Below the pieces are notes generated by a model. The model saw only the letters and a list, made by a program, of their open reading frames with translations. It ran no database searches and was not told the DNA's origin. Below, piece after piece: positions 24,512 through 33,608 of a DNA stretch of 50,840 nt (position 1 is the stretch's first letter; each line of letters opens with the position of its first letter). Location: positions 1 to 50,840 of the forward strand of contig CANQUI010000009.1 in assembly GCA_947626995.1 (NCBI GenBank), read 5' to 3'. Both the position numbers and the translations under genes were made by a program. The DNA comes from an uncultured Eisenbergiella sp. (lineage in GTDB: Bacteria > Bacillota > Clostridia > Lachnospirales > Lachnospiraceae).

Positions 24512-26095
24512 TTATTTGCCGCTGTCGCCGTAATTGGAAAGCACCCGGGCGCTGGGATCGTCTACATTGCAGCCCTCCCATTCCTTATTGGGCATCCAGA
24601 AATCCGGCACCATTTTTGCCTGTCCGGGATAATATTTTTCAAAGATCTCCCGGTACAGCAGGCTTTCCTTCGTAAAAGGCTGTGCAAAATCGTATTTTTT
24701 CCGCAGCGTCTCATATTCTTCATCGGAATAAAAGGCGTTCGCGTACTCCTTTAAATCGTCCACCATGCTGTGGCCCACCGCGTCGGAAAAGGCGGCTTTT
24801 TCGCGCCACAGAATGTTCTCCGGCAAAATCCCGTCCTTCTCAAAGGCCTTGCGGAGCAGATATTTCCCTTTGCCGTAGGTATTCATCTTTTTGGCCGGAT
24901 CAATGGACATCACATAGCGCACAAAATCCAGATCCCCAAAGGGCACCCGCGCCTCCAGACTGTTGGCGGCCAGACAACGGTCCGCCCGCAGCACGTCGTA
25001 GCAATACAGCTCCCGCAGCCGTTTCGCCGCCTCCTGCTGAAACGCTTCCGCGCTGGGCGCAAAATCCGTATATTTGTATCCGAACAGCTCGTCGGAGATT
25101 TCGCCGGTCAACAGCACCTTCAGATCCGTATTCTCATGGATCGCCTTACAGACCAGGTACATTCCCATGCTGGCGCGTATGGTCGTAATATCGTATGTAG
25201 CCAGCGCCTCGATCACCGTTTCCAGATAGCCTAGCACCTGCTCCTTTGTCATAATGACTTCCGTGTGCCTTGCGCCGATATAATCCGCCACCTCTTTGGC
25301 GTATTTTAAGTCAATGGCATCCACGTCCATCCCGATGGCGAAGGTCCGGATCGGCCGCTTTAACAGGTTTGCGGCGATTGCGCACACAAGGCTGGAATCC
25401 AGTCCGCCGGAAAGCAGAAAGCCCAGCGGGGCGTCCGCGTCCAGACGTTTTTTTACGCCCTCCACCAGCTTATCGTGTATGTTCTTTGTGATCGTTTCCA
25501 GGTCGCTGTGGACATAGCCGTGCACCCTGGAAATATCTTCATACTGCACAAATTCCCCGTCGCAGTAATAATAGCCGGGCGGGAAGGGACGCACCTCGTC
25601 CACCCAGCCTGCCAGACTTTTGGCTTCGCTGGCAAAGGCGATCTTTTTGCTCTTCGAATATCCGTAAAACAGCGGACGGATCCCGATGGGATCCCGGGCC
25701 GCCAGCAGTTTATCCGTTTTCGCATCGTAGATCACACAGGCGTATTCCGCGTCCAGATGAGAAAACATTTCCGTCCCGTACTCCTCGTATAAGGGCAGCA
25801 GAACCTCGCAGTCGGAGCCGCTCTTAAAGGCAAACCCTCTCTCCTCCAGCTCCTTTTTGATCGTCCGGAACCCATAAATCTCCCCGTTGCAGACCACCCA
25901 GCTGCCGTCTCTTTCAAAAGGCTGCATGCCGTCCGGCGTCAGTCCCATGATGGCAAGCCTGGCAAACCCCAGATATCCAAAGTCGGTCTCCACCACCTGC
26001 ATGGCGTCCGGGCCGCGCTTCTTTGTCTTTTCCAGATACTCCTGCATTTTTTCTTTGGTGACATCTTTTCCCGCATAGCACATGATCGAACACAT
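24512..26095 (-). CDS. asnB: Asparagine synthase (glutamine-hydrolysing)
   Basis: The 527-residue class II amidotransferase makes asparagine from aspartate, glutamine and ATP. Cys2 (MCSIMCYAG) is the glutaminase nucleophile after Met removal. The glutaminase domain has RLAIMGL and CNGEIYG (about 1-195). The synthetase domain carries the pyrophosphate loop LLSGGLDSS (about 229-237) and TGEISDELFGYKY. It is complete. GGAGG precedes the ATG, and an asparagine-type T-box leader lies directly upstream, so expression should rise when tRNA-Asn is uncharged. Confidence 0.96.
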   Translation of the reverse strand: MCSIMCYAGKDVTKEKMQEYLEKTKKRGPDAMQVVETDFGYLGFARLAIMGLTPDGMQPFERDGSWVVCNGEIYGFRTIKKELEERGFAFKSGSDCEVLLPLYEEYGTEMFSHLDAEYACVIYDAKTDKLLAARDPIGIRPLFYGYSKSKKIAFASEAKSLAGWVDEVRPFPPGYYYCDGEFVQYEDISRVHGYVHSDLETITKNIHDKLVEGVKKRLDADAPLGFLLSGGLDSSLVCAIAANLLKRPIRTFAIGMDVDAIDLKYAKEVADYIGARHTEVIMTKEQVLGYLETVIEALATYDITTIRASMGMYLVCKAIHENTDLKVLLTGEISDELFGYKYTDFAPSAEAFQQEAAKRLRELYCYDVLRADRCLAANSLEARVPFGDLDFVRYVMSIDPAKKMNTYGKGKYLLRKAFEKDGILPENILWREKAAFSDAVGHSMVDDLKEYANAFYSDEEYETLRKKYDFAQPFTKESLLYREIFEKYYPGQAKMVPDFWMPNKEWEGCNVDDPSARVLSNYGDSGK

Positions 26096-26119
26096 CTTTC
26101 ATATCCTCCTGTCTGTAAG

Positions 26120-26421
26120 ACATTAAAATAGCAGCCATTTGTCCATATAAGAATAGGACGAATAGCTGCTTTATCCGCGGTGCCACCTAACTTGCCGCAC
26201 GTCCTTGTGCGACCCCTTTTTCGCGTTCCCATGAAACGCTATCCCGTTAACGTGGGATCCCGGCTCCCCTACTCGGAAACAAGGCCGGCATCCCATGGCC
26301 TCTCCTTTTGGTTCGCGGCTCGGAAGTGTTCTTTCATGTGCCCGCCGCACAGGACTTCCACCGCCGCCTGCTCTCTGGATCGGATCGACACATTACTTTT
26401 CTTCGTCATCGCCTTTGATCT
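26120..26421 (-). promoter_or_regulatory. T-box riboswitch leader of asnB (asparagine-specific)
   Basis: On the minus strand the leader has the Stem I box CAGAGAG, the T-box AGGTGGCACCGCGG (26175-26188) and a terminator made of AGCAGC and GCTGCT arms followed by ATTTTAAT (about 26121-26168). UGGC in the T-box bulge pairs with an NCCA end whose discriminator is G, as in tRNA-Asn. A likely specifier AAC is at 26311-26313 (GCGAACC on the minus strand), though its loop was not folded in full. The system reads uncharged tRNA-Asn and permits read-through into asnB. Confidence 0.9.
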
Positions 26422-26427
26422 TTTAAC

Positions 26428-26456
26428 AAGATAGCACAATGGCGTGTCCTTGTCAA
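26428..26456 (-). promoter_or_regulatory. Promoter of the asnB T-box transcript
   Basis: On the minus strand -35 TTGACA (26451-26456), 17-base spacer, -10 TATCTT (26428-26433). Confidence 0.85.
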
Positions 26457-26486
26457 GCGGTTTTTACAGGCAAAAACGGAGGGCTG

Positions 26487-26792
26487 TCAGGAAAGGATGC
26501 GGCTGATCCGCCACTTCTGGCTGTCCATATTGTACCGGACCTCCACGATCCGCTGCCGGTCATACATCTCCACGGCGCAGATATACTGCTTCTCCCGCAG
26601 GCCGACAAAATGCCCTTCTCCCTGTTCGATGACCCGCTCCACCCGGACGGTCTCCACCGTGTGCTCCTTCGTCTCATACCGGAAACGCAGCGGGCTGATT
26701 CTTCCGTTTGTGTCCATCGCGCAGAACATCTGCACCGGTATATTGACGTAATAGACGCTTCCGTTCCTCCCTACCCGGGATCCGCCTCCCAT
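26487..26792 (-). CDS. Conserved-looking small protein of unknown function
   Basis: The 101-residue protein is rich in beta-forming segments: GSVYYVNIPVQMFCAMDTNG, RISPLRFRYE, RVERVIEQGEGHF and QRIVEVRYNMDSQKWRISRIL. No signal peptide or membrane helix is seen. I start at ATG 26792, where AGGTG lies six bases upstream; a GTG three codons earlier is possible. It has its own promoter, behind the ftsZ terminator and before the asnB promoter. The compact beta-rich look suggests a small barrel or binding domain, but I cannot name it. Confidence 0.75.
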   Translation of the reverse strand: MGGGSRVGRNGSVYYVNIPVQMFCAMDTNGRISPLRFRYETKEHTVETVRVERVIEQGEGHFVGLREKQYICAVEMYDRQRIVEVRYNMDSQKWRISRILS

Positions 26793-26829
26793 ACCCTTCA
26801 CCTCTTTTCGAACGTATGTTTGTTTTTAT

Positions 26830-26858
26830 ATCTTATCAAACATCCGTTCTTCTGTAAA
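26830..26858 (-). promoter_or_regulatory. Promoter of the 101-residue unknown gene
   Basis: On the minus strand -35 TTTACA (26853-26858), 17-base spacer, -10 TAAGAT (26830-26835). Confidence 0.75.
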
Positions 26859-26894
26859 GAGGGAAACGCTGGAGACAGAGAAAAAATCTTCCTC

Positions 26895-26924
26895 AAAAAC
26901 GGGAAGCGCTGTCTGCGCTTCCCG
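26895..26924 (-). terminator. Terminator after ftsZ
   Basis: Perfect ten-base arms CGGGAAGCGC (26900-26909) and GCGCTTCCCG (26915-26924), with TTTTTG following on the minus strand. Confidence 0.92.
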
Positions 26925-26941
26925 TCTGAATCTCATAGGCG

Positions 26942-28141
26942 TTATTTTTTCTGGAGAAAATCCGGAATCTTCAGGGAAGTCTCCTCCACCTGACTGCGGA
27001 TTTTTGTGGGCGGCTTCTGAAGACCGGCCAGATTGGGCCGCTGCCCCTCCGTATGGGTCCCCTGTGTGAGAGGATTCGCATGCGCCTTTAACGTGGGCGT
27101 CCCGGATACGTTTACGGTGGTCTTCATATTCGGCATCCCGTTTAAGACCGGCTTCTTCGCAAAGGAAGAGGTACCAAACCGGGAAGCCGGCGCCTCGTCG
27201 ATCCCGGTGGCAATCACCGTAACGCGGCAGGAATCCGTCTTTGTTTCATCGTACATCGCGCCGAAGATGATGTTCACATCGTCTCCCGTAAGCTCTCTCA
27301 CATAATCCACGGCATCGGAAGCGTCGAACATGGAGATATCGCCGGAAATATTCACGATAATATCGGTGGCGCCGGAGATGGTGGTCTCCAAAAGCGGGCT
27401 CTCTACCGCCTCTTTCACCGCCTGTACCGCCTTATCCTCACCGGCTCCTTCCCCGATGCCGATATGCGCGATTCCCTTGTCGCGCATGACCGTCTGCACA
27501 TCGGCGAAATCCAGATTGATCACGGCGGGGACATTGATCAGATCCGTAATGCCCGAAACCGCCTGCTGAAGCACCTCGTCGGCTTTCATCAGCGCCTGCG
27601 GCATACTGGTCCGTTTATCTACGATTTCAAGGATCTTGTCATTGGGGATTACGATCAGCGTATCCACGCTCTCCCGCAGCTTTTCGATCCCGGACAGCGC
27701 GTTGTTCATACGGGTCTTGGCCTCGAAACGAAACGGCTTTGTCACAACCCCCACCGTCAGGATCCCTTTGTCCTTGGCCAGCTTGGCTACCACAGGCGCG
27801 GCGCCGGTACCGGTACCTCCGCCCATGCCGCAGGTTACAAAGACCATATCCGCACCTTCCAGATGCTTTTCAATCTCCTCTGAGCTTTCGATCGCCGCCT
27901 GTTCGCCGATCTCCGGCTTGGCGCCGGCGCCCAGTCCCTTTGTGAGCTTCTCGCCGATCTGAATCAGCTCTTTGGCCTTACAAAGCTGTAACGCCTGTTT
28001 ATCTGTATTGGCGCCGATGAATTCCACGCCGCTGATCTGTTCTGTTATCATTCTATTTACAGCATTGTTGCCCGCGCCTCCAACGCCGATCACAATGATC
28101 TTGGCCGCGGACTCTGCTTCGTTTACTTTGATCTCCAGCAA
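26942..28141 (-). CDS. ftsZ: Cell division GTPase FtsZ
   Basis: The 399-residue tubulin homologue forms the division ring. GGAGNN (21-26) and the tubulin signature GGGTGTG (107-113) bind GTP, and the conserved C-terminal peptide KIPDFLQ near the end binds membrane tethers such as SepF or FtsA. A variable linker (about 320-385) separates them. The best start is TTG 28141, giving [10 protein letters not shown] as in related FtsZ proteins, with GAGGAGG eight bases upstream; an in-frame GTG at 28177 has no such site. It is transcribed alone from its own promoter. Confidence 0.96.
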   Translation of the reverse strand: MLEIKVNEAESAAKIIVIGVGGAGNNAVNRMITEQISGVEFIGANTDKQALQLCKAKELIQIGEKLTKGLGAGAKPEIGEQAAIESSEEIEKHLEGADMVFVTCGMGGGTGTGAAPVVAKLAKDKGILTVGVVTKPFRFEAKTRMNNALSGIEKLRESVDTLIVIPNDKILEIVDKRTSMPQALMKADEVLQQAVSGITDLINVPAVINLDFADVQTVMRDKGIAHIGIGEGAGEDKAVQAVKEAVESPLLETTISGATDIIVNISGDISMFDASDAVDYVRELTGDDVNIIFGAMYDETKTDSCRVTVIATGIDEAPASRFGTSSFAKKPVLNGMPNMKTTVNVSGTPTLKAHANPLTQGTHTEGQRPNLAGLQKPPTKIRSQVEETSLKIPDFLQKK

Positions 28142-28182
28142 GGCTGTTACCTCCTCTTTCCCGATATAACTCCACACTTCCT

Positions 28183-28211
28183 ATCATATAATTATTTTTC
28201 TGAATACGCAA
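28183..28211 (-). promoter_or_regulatory. Promoter of ftsZ
   Basis: On the minus strand -35 TTGCGT (28206-28211), 17-base spacer, -10 TATGAT (28183-28188), about 42 bases upstream of the TTG start. It argues against the longer GTG start, which would leave almost no leader. Confidence 0.8.
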
Positions 28212-28237
28212 CATCTTTTTTTATTTTTTCTTTCGCT

Positions 28238-29248
28238 TCAGGGAGAGAATTTTACAAATTTCCCATAGTCTTTTATGGTCGCGGTAACCCATCCCGCTTC
28301 CCCGGTTTCGTCAAAATGATAGTTAAGTCCGATCTCCAGACCCACCGGCGTATAAAAAGCGACTCCCTGCTCTGATTCCAAAAACCGGCGGCACATTTTC
28401 TCATCCCAGCCGAATTTTTCCAGGCTGTTTCCATTCTGTATGCGGTCCTGCCGCAAAAAAGCATCGGCCAGCTCATCGGTATAATGGATCATGTCAGAAT
28501 GGGCGATTTCTTTCCCGGAGGCAAGATCCAGATTCAGATCCCGCAAAATGACTCTGTCATCGCCCGACGCAGCATCCTCGTCCCAAAATGAGAGGGCGTC
28601 CCCAAAGACGATGCTGATGAATTTCTCATCCATATAAGTGACATAGGCGGCGGTGATGACGCTGCAGGAGTCGTAATCTCCCGTCTTTTGATCGCCCCGG
28701 TACATCGTCTCGTATTCTCTGGCGCAGGTTTCAATCAGCCGGTTGATCTCGTCAAAATCCCTGTCCTCGCCCTCCAGCTGCGGCCAGCAGGCGGCGTAAG
28801 AGGCGTGGCTTTCCTCCCTTTCGTCTTCATAGACGTCCCAATCCACACGATAGGAAAGATCATAACGGATCGCATCCGCCAGCTCCTTATAGTATTCGTC
28901 CTCCGGCGACGGCTGGTACATCTGCCACGCTTCGTCCGTTTCCGAATCGGACATTTCCTGCGTCAGCCCGTTCTGCTTTGGATCAGACGAAGGGGGCCGT
29001 TTGGATAATCCCGTTACGATCAGAACGATGGCAAGGATCAGAAGGCACAAAAAAATCACGCTTCCGATTCCCGCCGCGATCAGAAAGGTCCTGTTTTTGA
29101 CCGGAGAGACGCGCGATTCTTTTTGGGGCTGCGCAGACGGCAGCTCCTCTGTTTCCGGTTCGTCCGGCGCGCCGCAGAGGGTACAGATCCCATCCTGTAT
29201 CGGGCCGCCGCATTTTTTACAATTGTGAGAAATCTCCTGGTTTTCCAT
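28238..29248 (-). CDS. Zinc-ribbon membrane protein with a DUF3298-like extracellular domain
   Basis: The 336-residue protein starts with a zinc ribbon, CKKCGGPIQDGICTLCG (C-x2-C...C-x2-C, about 10-26), a linker, one membrane helix (about 57-82) and an outward domain. That domain (115-336) resembles DUF4163/DUF3298 of the PdaC/RsiV type: SYAACWPQLEG, YVTYMDEKFISIVF, a stretch of acidic loops and the closing GVAFYTPVGLEIGLNYHF. GGGAG lies five bases before ATG 29248. The role is unknown; zinc-ribbon proteins of this shape are common in Lachnospiraceae. A second DUF3298-like protein is at 37067-38002. Confidence 0.8.
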   Translation of the reverse strand: MENQEISHNCKKCGGPIQDGICTLCGAPDEPETEELPSAQPQKESRVSPVKNRTFLIAAGIGSVIFLCLLILAIVLIVTGLSKRPPSSDPKQNGLTQEMSDSETDEAWQMYQPSPEDEYYKELADAIRYDLSYRVDWDVYEDEREESHASYAACWPQLEGEDRDFDEINRLIETCAREYETMYRGDQKTGDYDSCSVITAAYVTYMDEKFISIVFGDALSFWDEDAASGDDRVILRDLNLDLASGKEIAHSDMIHYTDELADAFLRQDRIQNGNSLEKFGWDEKMCRRFLESEQGVAFYTPVGLEIGLNYHFDETGEAGWVTATIKDYGKFVKFSP

Positions 29249-29290
29249 TTTTCTCCCTATGCCGCCGACCGGCGGTGCCAATTCTGTCTT

Positions 29291-30553
29291 TTATTTCCGG
29301 AAGGTCACTTCGCTGTAATACTCCAGAATACACTGGCGCATCAGGGTAAGCGCCGCTGAAACCGCGGACTCCCGGATTTTCTCTCTGCCGCCGTTGAAAC
29401 GATATTCCTTCACCGTCGTTTTTTTGCAGACGCAGCATCCGATATAGACAAGACCCACCGGTTTTTCCGGCGTGCCCCCATCCGGCCCCGCCAGACCCGT
29501 GACGGATACCGTCACATCGGACTTGGTGACCAGCGCGGCCTTTGCCGCCATTTCTTCCGCCACCTGCGCGCTGACAGCGCCATTCTTGTGCAGGGTCCCT
29601 TTCTTGACGCCCAGCACTCTTCTCTTTGCCTTGTTGGAATAGGTGACGTATCCGGACTTAAAGACCTCGGATACGCCGGGGACGTTGATCAGCCGGGCCG
29701 CAAGCAGTCCGCCGGTGCAGGATTCCACCGTAGAAACCGTCAGGTGATTGGCCAGCAGAAGCTCTACCACCGCCCTCTCCAGGGTCACCTTCGGATCCGT
29801 CGTATAGATGTGCATACCAAACCGGGTTTTTAATTCCTTGACCAACGGCTTGACCATCTTCTCGCCTTCCCGTTCATCGGCGCAGCGCGCCGTCACCCGC
29901 AGATGCACTTCCCCGGGTTTTGCATAAGGCGCAACCGTCGGATTGGTCTGACGGTCGATGAGATCCTGTATCATGGAAGCGGCCTTGCTCTCTCCCATAC
30001 CGCAGATTTTCACCGTGCGGGTATAGAGCGTGCCGCCGTCCAGCTTCGCCAGATAGGGGCGGATCCGCTCTTCAAACATGGGCCGAAGCTCATTGGGCGG
30101 CCCGGGCAGCAGGATCACGCGTTTCCCGTTCTTTTCCAGAATCAGCCCGGGCGCCGTCCCGTTGTCGTTGTCAATTACGATGGCGCCCTGGGGCACCAGC
30201 GCCTGCTTTTTGTTGTTTTCTGTCATCTGCGTCCCCATTTTCTGAAAATAGGACTCGACCCGCTCCAGGCTGTGCGGATCCATCACCAGAGACATCTTCA
30301 GGACATCGGCTGTTGTTTCCTTGGTCAGATCATCCGTGGTAGGGCCGAGTCCTCCGGACAAAATAACAATGTCGGAGCGTTCCAGGGCGGTGCACAGCGC
30401 GGCCCGCAGACGGACCACATTGTCTCCCACCACGCTCTGATAATAGCAGGACAGTCCCAGCCCCGCGCACTGCTCCGCCAGATAGGCGGCGTTGGTATTG
30501 ACAATATTGCCCAGCAGAATCTCCGTTCCTACGGATATCAGTTCCACGATCAT
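29291..30553 (-). CDS. cinA: Competence/damage-inducible protein CinA
   Basis: The 420-residue protein has an N-terminal molybdopterin-binding-like domain with ELISVGTEILLGNIVNTNA and SGGLGPTTDDLTKE, and a C-terminal CinA domain with STVESCTGGLLAARLINVPG and TGLAGPDGGTPEKPVG, the nicotinamide-nucleotide amidohydrolase part. It salvages NMN or acts on ADP-ribose. GGAGG precedes the ATG. It follows pgsA by about 20 bases in the cluster that begins with yicC. Confidence 0.95.
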   Translation of the reverse strand: MIVELISVGTEILLGNIVNTNAAYLAEQCAGLGLSCYYQSVVGDNVVRLRAALCTALERSDIVILSGGLGPTTDDLTKETTADVLKMSLVMDPHSLERVESYFQKMGTQMTENNKKQALVPQGAIVIDNDNGTAPGLILEKNGKRVILLPGPPNELRPMFEERIRPYLAKLDGGTLYTRTVKICGMGESKAASMIQDLIDRQTNPTVAPYAKPGEVHLRVTARCADEREGEKMVKPLVKELKTRFGMHIYTTDPKVTLERAVVELLLANHLTVSTVESCTGGLLAARLINVPGVSEVFKSGYVTYSNKAKRRVLGVKKGTLHKNGAVSAQVAEEMAAKAALVTKSDVTVSVTGLAGPDGGTPEKPVGLVYIGCCVCKKTTVKEYRFNGGREKIRESAVSAALTLMRQCILEYYSEVTFRK

Positions 30554-30573
30554 AACAGCCTCCCTGCGCGCCG

Positions 30574-31110
30574 TCAGTGTTGCTCCGCGAGCACGTCTTT
30601 ATTTTTCACAATATAATCTGCCAGTGAGATCACGGTCAGAATCAGCGCGATCCACATAACGATCTGCGTCAAAAGAGAAAGCGGCGCAATGTCCGCGATC
30701 ATCAGACAGACCATAAGCATTTGAAAGGTGGTCTTAAATTTGCCCCAATAGCTGGCCGCGATCACCTTTCCGTTGTCGGACGCCACCAGCCGGAACCCGC
30801 TGATGATAAATTCGCGGCTGATGATCACGATGGCCATCCAGGCGGCCAGATGCTGTTTTGCCACCAGACAGATCAGCGCGCTGCAGACCAGCAGCTTATC
30901 CGCCAGCGGATCCATGAACTTTCCAAAATTGGTCACCAGATCATATTTGCGGGCAATATACCCGTCCAGAAGATCCGTCAGGCTGGCGGCGATAAAGATC
31001 CCCAACGCAATCCATTTGCCCGCGCTGCCGCCTGCCTGCGTCAGCAGGAAAAAAACGAAAAAGGGAATCATGATCACACGCGCGATGGTGAGTTTATTCG
31101 GTAAATTCAT
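30574..31110 (-). CDS. pgsA: CDP-diacylglycerol-glycerol-3-phosphate 3-phosphatidyltransferase
   Basis: The 178-residue integral membrane enzyme makes phosphatidylglycerol phosphate. It starts MNLPNKLTIARVIMIPFF and carries the CDP-alcohol phosphotransferase motif DGYIARKYDLVTNFGKFMDP followed by LADK (D-G-x2-A-R-x8-G-x3-D-x3-D), with about four membrane helices. It overlaps the end of rimO by 17 bases. Confidence 0.95.
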   Translation of the reverse strand: MNLPNKLTIARVIMIPFFVFFLLTQAGGSAGKWIALGIFIAASLTDLLDGYIARKYDLVTNFGKFMDPLADKLLVCSALICLVAKQHLAAWMAIVIISREFIISGFRLVASDNGKVIAASYWGKFKTTFQMLMVCLMIADIAPLSLLTQIVMWIALILTVISLADYIVKNKDVLAEQH

Positions 31111-32431
31111 CTTCCAATTCTCCTATCAGATCATATTCGTAAGAACCGGTAACGCGTACCCGGACAAAATCGCCGGTCAGCAGTTCCCGCTGCGTATGGA
31201 TGAACAGATAGCCGTCCACCTGGGGCGCGTCCCGATAGGTCCGCGCAAGATAGGCGTCCTCGTCCGCCACTTTTCCTTCCACCATGGCCTCCATACACTG
31301 TCCGACAAAATCCTTCGCCTTTTGGAAGGCGACCTTTTGCTGCGCCTCCATAATCTCCGCCTGACGGGCCAGCTTGATTTCTTCCTCTACCTGCTGCGGC
31401 ATGGCGGCCGCCGGCGTGCCCTCTTCCTGCGAATAGGGAAACACCCCCAGCCGGTCAAAGCCCATCCGTTTCACAAAGCGCAGCGTTTCCTGATGATCCT
31501 CCTGCGTTTCGCCGGGAAAACCCGAAATCAGCGTCGTGCGCAGGCAAATATCCGGAATACGGTCGCGCAGCCGCCGGATCATTTCCTCCAGCTGCCGCCT
31601 TCTGGTGCGCCGTCCCATCGCCTTTAAGATCCGGTCGGATGCGTGCTGAATCGGAATATCCAGGTAATGACAGACTTTCTCTTCCGTTTCTATCGCATCG
31701 ATCAGATCGTCGGTGATCTCTTCAGGATAACAGTATAACAGTCGGATCCAGACGATTCCCTCGATTTTGGCGAGCCTGTGTAAAAGCTCCGCCAGCTTTT
31801 TTTCTCCGTAAAGATCGACGCCGTAGAGCGTGGTTTCCTGCGCGACCAGGATCAGCTCCTTCACGCCGCCCTGCGCCAGCGCGTCCGCCTGACGGACCAG
31901 GTCCTCCATGGGAACGGAACGGTAGCTTCCCCGTACGGAAGGAATCACGCAATATGTACAATGCTTGTTGCAGCCTTCCGCGATCTTTAAATAGGCGTAA
32001 TGACCGCCCGTGGTGACACTCTGTGAAATCCCGCGCATACAGGGACGGTCAATGTCCTCCATCGCGTCCCGGGCATGTCCCTGACAGACGCTGTCTATCG
32101 TCTCTGCAATCCGGTCGATGGCCGTGGTCCCCACAACGGCGTCCACCTCCGGAATCTCCCGGTGGATCTCGTCGCGGTAACGCTGTGCCAGACAGCCGCA
32201 GACAATCAGCGCCTTTAACCGGCCCTCGTTTTTCTGCTGTGCAAACTGCAGGATGGTATTGATGCTCTCTTCCTTGGCGTCGCCGATAAAACAACAGCTG
32301 TTGACAATCACGACGTCTGCGTTTTCTTCGTCATCCGTAAACGTATGGCCTTTTTTTACCAGCTGGCCGATCATCATCTCCGAATCCACCAGATTCTTAT
32401 CACAGCCGAGGGAAACAAATAAAATCTGCAT
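31094..32431 (-). CDS. rimO: Ribosomal protein S12 methylthiotransferase RimO
   Basis: The 445-residue radical-SAM enzyme methylthiolates Asp of ribosomal protein S12. It has the N-terminal MTTase domain (FVSLGCDKNLVDSEMM, cysteines for the second cluster), the radical SAM motif CNKHCTYCVIP and a C-terminal TRAM domain (residues about 380-445). The wording SLGCDKNLVDSE is typical of RimO rather than MiaB. AGAGG precedes the ATG. Confidence 0.96.
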   Translation of the reverse strand: MQILFVSLGCDKNLVDSEMMIGQLVKKGHTFTDDEENADVVIVNSCCFIGDAKEESINTILQFAQQKNEGRLKALIVCGCLAQRYRDEIHREIPEVDAVVGTTAIDRIAETIDSVCQGHARDAMEDIDRPCMRGISQSVTTGGHYAYLKIAEGCNKHCTYCVIPSVRGSYRSVPMEDLVRQADALAQGGVKELILVAQETTLYGVDLYGEKKLAELLHRLAKIEGIVWIRLLYCYPEEITDDLIDAIETEEKVCHYLDIPIQHASDRILKAMGRRTRRRQLEEMIRRLRDRIPDICLRTTLISGFPGETQEDHQETLRFVKRMGFDRLGVFPYSQEEGTPAAAMPQQVEEEIKLARQAEIMEAQQKVAFQKAKDFVGQCMEAMVEGKVADEDAYLARTYRDAPQVDGYLFIHTQRELLTGDFVRVRVTGSYEYDLIGELEDEFTE

Positions 32432-32442
32432 AAAACGTCCTC

Positions 32443-32691
32443 TTATGCCTCTTTTTCTTCCTCTTCGCCCAAAATGCGGATCTTTCCCTGCTCCAGCTCC
32501 TCTATGGCGATGGACAGGGGCTTTTCGCCCTCCCGTGCCTTCACCATCGGCTCATGTCCCGCAATGATCTGCCTGGCGCGCTTGGAGGTGGCCATTACGA
32601 TGGAATAACGGCTGTTGACAATCTTCTCCTCGCCGGGCTCCACCTCGCTGTTTACCACCTTCATCAAATCAGAATAAGACGGATGCAACAT
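32443..32691 (-). CDS. rpoZ: RNA polymerase omega subunit
   Basis: The 82-residue protein has the omega signature NSRYSIVMATSKRARQI and the C-terminal EKPLSIAIEELEQGKI. Omega helps assemble RNA polymerase. AAGGAG lies seven bases before the ATG. It overlaps the gmk stop by one base, the usual gmk-rpoZ order. Confidence 0.93.
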   Translation of the reverse strand: MLHPSYSDLMKVVNSEVEPGEEKIVNSRYSIVMATSKRARQIIAGHEPMVKAREGEKPLSIAIEELEQGKIRILGEEEEKEA

Positions 32692-33326
32692 TATTTTTCT
32701 CCTTTCACAAGAGCCTGCAGCTCTCCCTTCAATTGATTGATAAATTCTTTGTTACAGCCGGGCCGCAGATGCGCCGCCCGGACAATTTCATGGATCTGTT
32801 CCATACAGGCGTCCAGATCGTCGTTGACCACAATGAAATCATACGCCTCGATTCCTTCCGCCTCCTGGGCCGCTCTTTGCAGCCGGGCGCGGATCACATC
32901 CGGCGTCTCTGTGCCGCGTTTGCCAAGCCGCGCCTGAAGTTCCTGTATGGAAGGGGGCATCACGAACAGCAGCAGCGAATTCGGATACCGTTCCCGGATT
33001 TTCAGGGCGCCCTGGATCTCGATCTCCAGCACCACGTCCTTGCCCTGCTCCAGCTGGTTTTCCACCCACTCTCTGGGCGTCCCGTAATAGTTGCCGCAGT
33101 AAACGGCGTGCTCTATCAGGCCGTCCCGGGCCAGCGTCTCTTCAAAGGTCGGGCGGTCCACAAAAAAATATGAGACGCCGTCGGTCTCTCCCGCCCGTTT
33201 GCCGCGCGTCGTCATAGAAATGGACAGCGCGTAATTCTCATATTTTGAAACGAGCCGTTTCATCAAAGTCCCTTTTCCGGCCCCGGAAAACCCGGATACC
33301 ACGATCAGGATCCCTTCATGCTTCAT
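32691..33326 (-). CDS. gmk: Guanylate kinase
   Basis: The 211-residue enzyme phosphorylates GMP to GDP. P-loop SGFSGAGKGTL, the GMP-binding SMTTRGKRAGETDGVSY and the lid ARLQRAAQEAEG are intact. I start at ATG 33326 (GGAGGAAAC upstream, overlapping the remA end by 11 bases); a longer frame of 48 extra codons is a read-through of the remA region. Confidence 0.96.
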   Translation of the reverse strand: MKHEGILIVVSGFSGAGKGTLMKRLVSKYENYALSISMTTRGKRAGETDGVSYFFVDRPTFEETLARDGLIEHAVYCGNYYGTPREWVENQLEQGKDVVLEIEIQGALKIRERYPNSLLLFVMPPSIQELQARLGKRGTETPDVIRARLQRAAQEAEGIEAYDFIVVNDDLDACMEQIHEIVRAAHLRPGCNKEFINQLKGELQALVKGEK

Positions 33327-33600
33327 CCGTTTCCTCCTCCCTGCCGCCCGGGCCCTTCGTCTCTCTGCCCTGTGTCCGGGCGCAGATCGTTTCCGGAAGC
33401 AGGGCGGACAGAATGATCCTGCTGTCCTCCATGACAAGCACCGCCTTGGTCCGGCGCCCCTGGGTGGCATCCACCGCCGTCCCGGTCTCCTTTGCCCGCT
33501 GTACCAGCCGCTTGACCGGCGCGGACTCGGGACTGACCACCGCGATGATCTTATCCGTATTCACAATATTCCCAAATCCGATATGAATAAACTGACTCAA
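33316..33600 (-). CDS. remA: Extracellular matrix regulator RemA family (DUF370)
   Basis: The 94-residue DNA-binding protein shows the RemA wording HIGFGNIVNTDKIIAVVSPE, SAPVKRLVQRAKE, DATQGRRTKAVLVM and IILSALLPETI. RemA activates matrix or osmoprotection genes in Bacillus and forms rings that wrap DNA. The start is TTG 33600 (GAGGAAA upstream), giving MSQFIHIGFGN. A GTG four codons earlier is the alternative. The last 15 residues form a charged extension. Confidence 0.92.
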   Translation of the reverse strand: MSQFIHIGFGNIVNTDKIIAVVSPESAPVKRLVQRAKETGTAVDATQGRRTKAVLVMEDSRIILSALLPETICARTQGRETKGPGGREEETDEA

Positions 33601-33608
33601 GGCTTTCC

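Noticed and set aside
26180-26434. An 84-codon plus-strand frame over the asnB leader
   Set aside because: The region is a T-box leader on the other strand.
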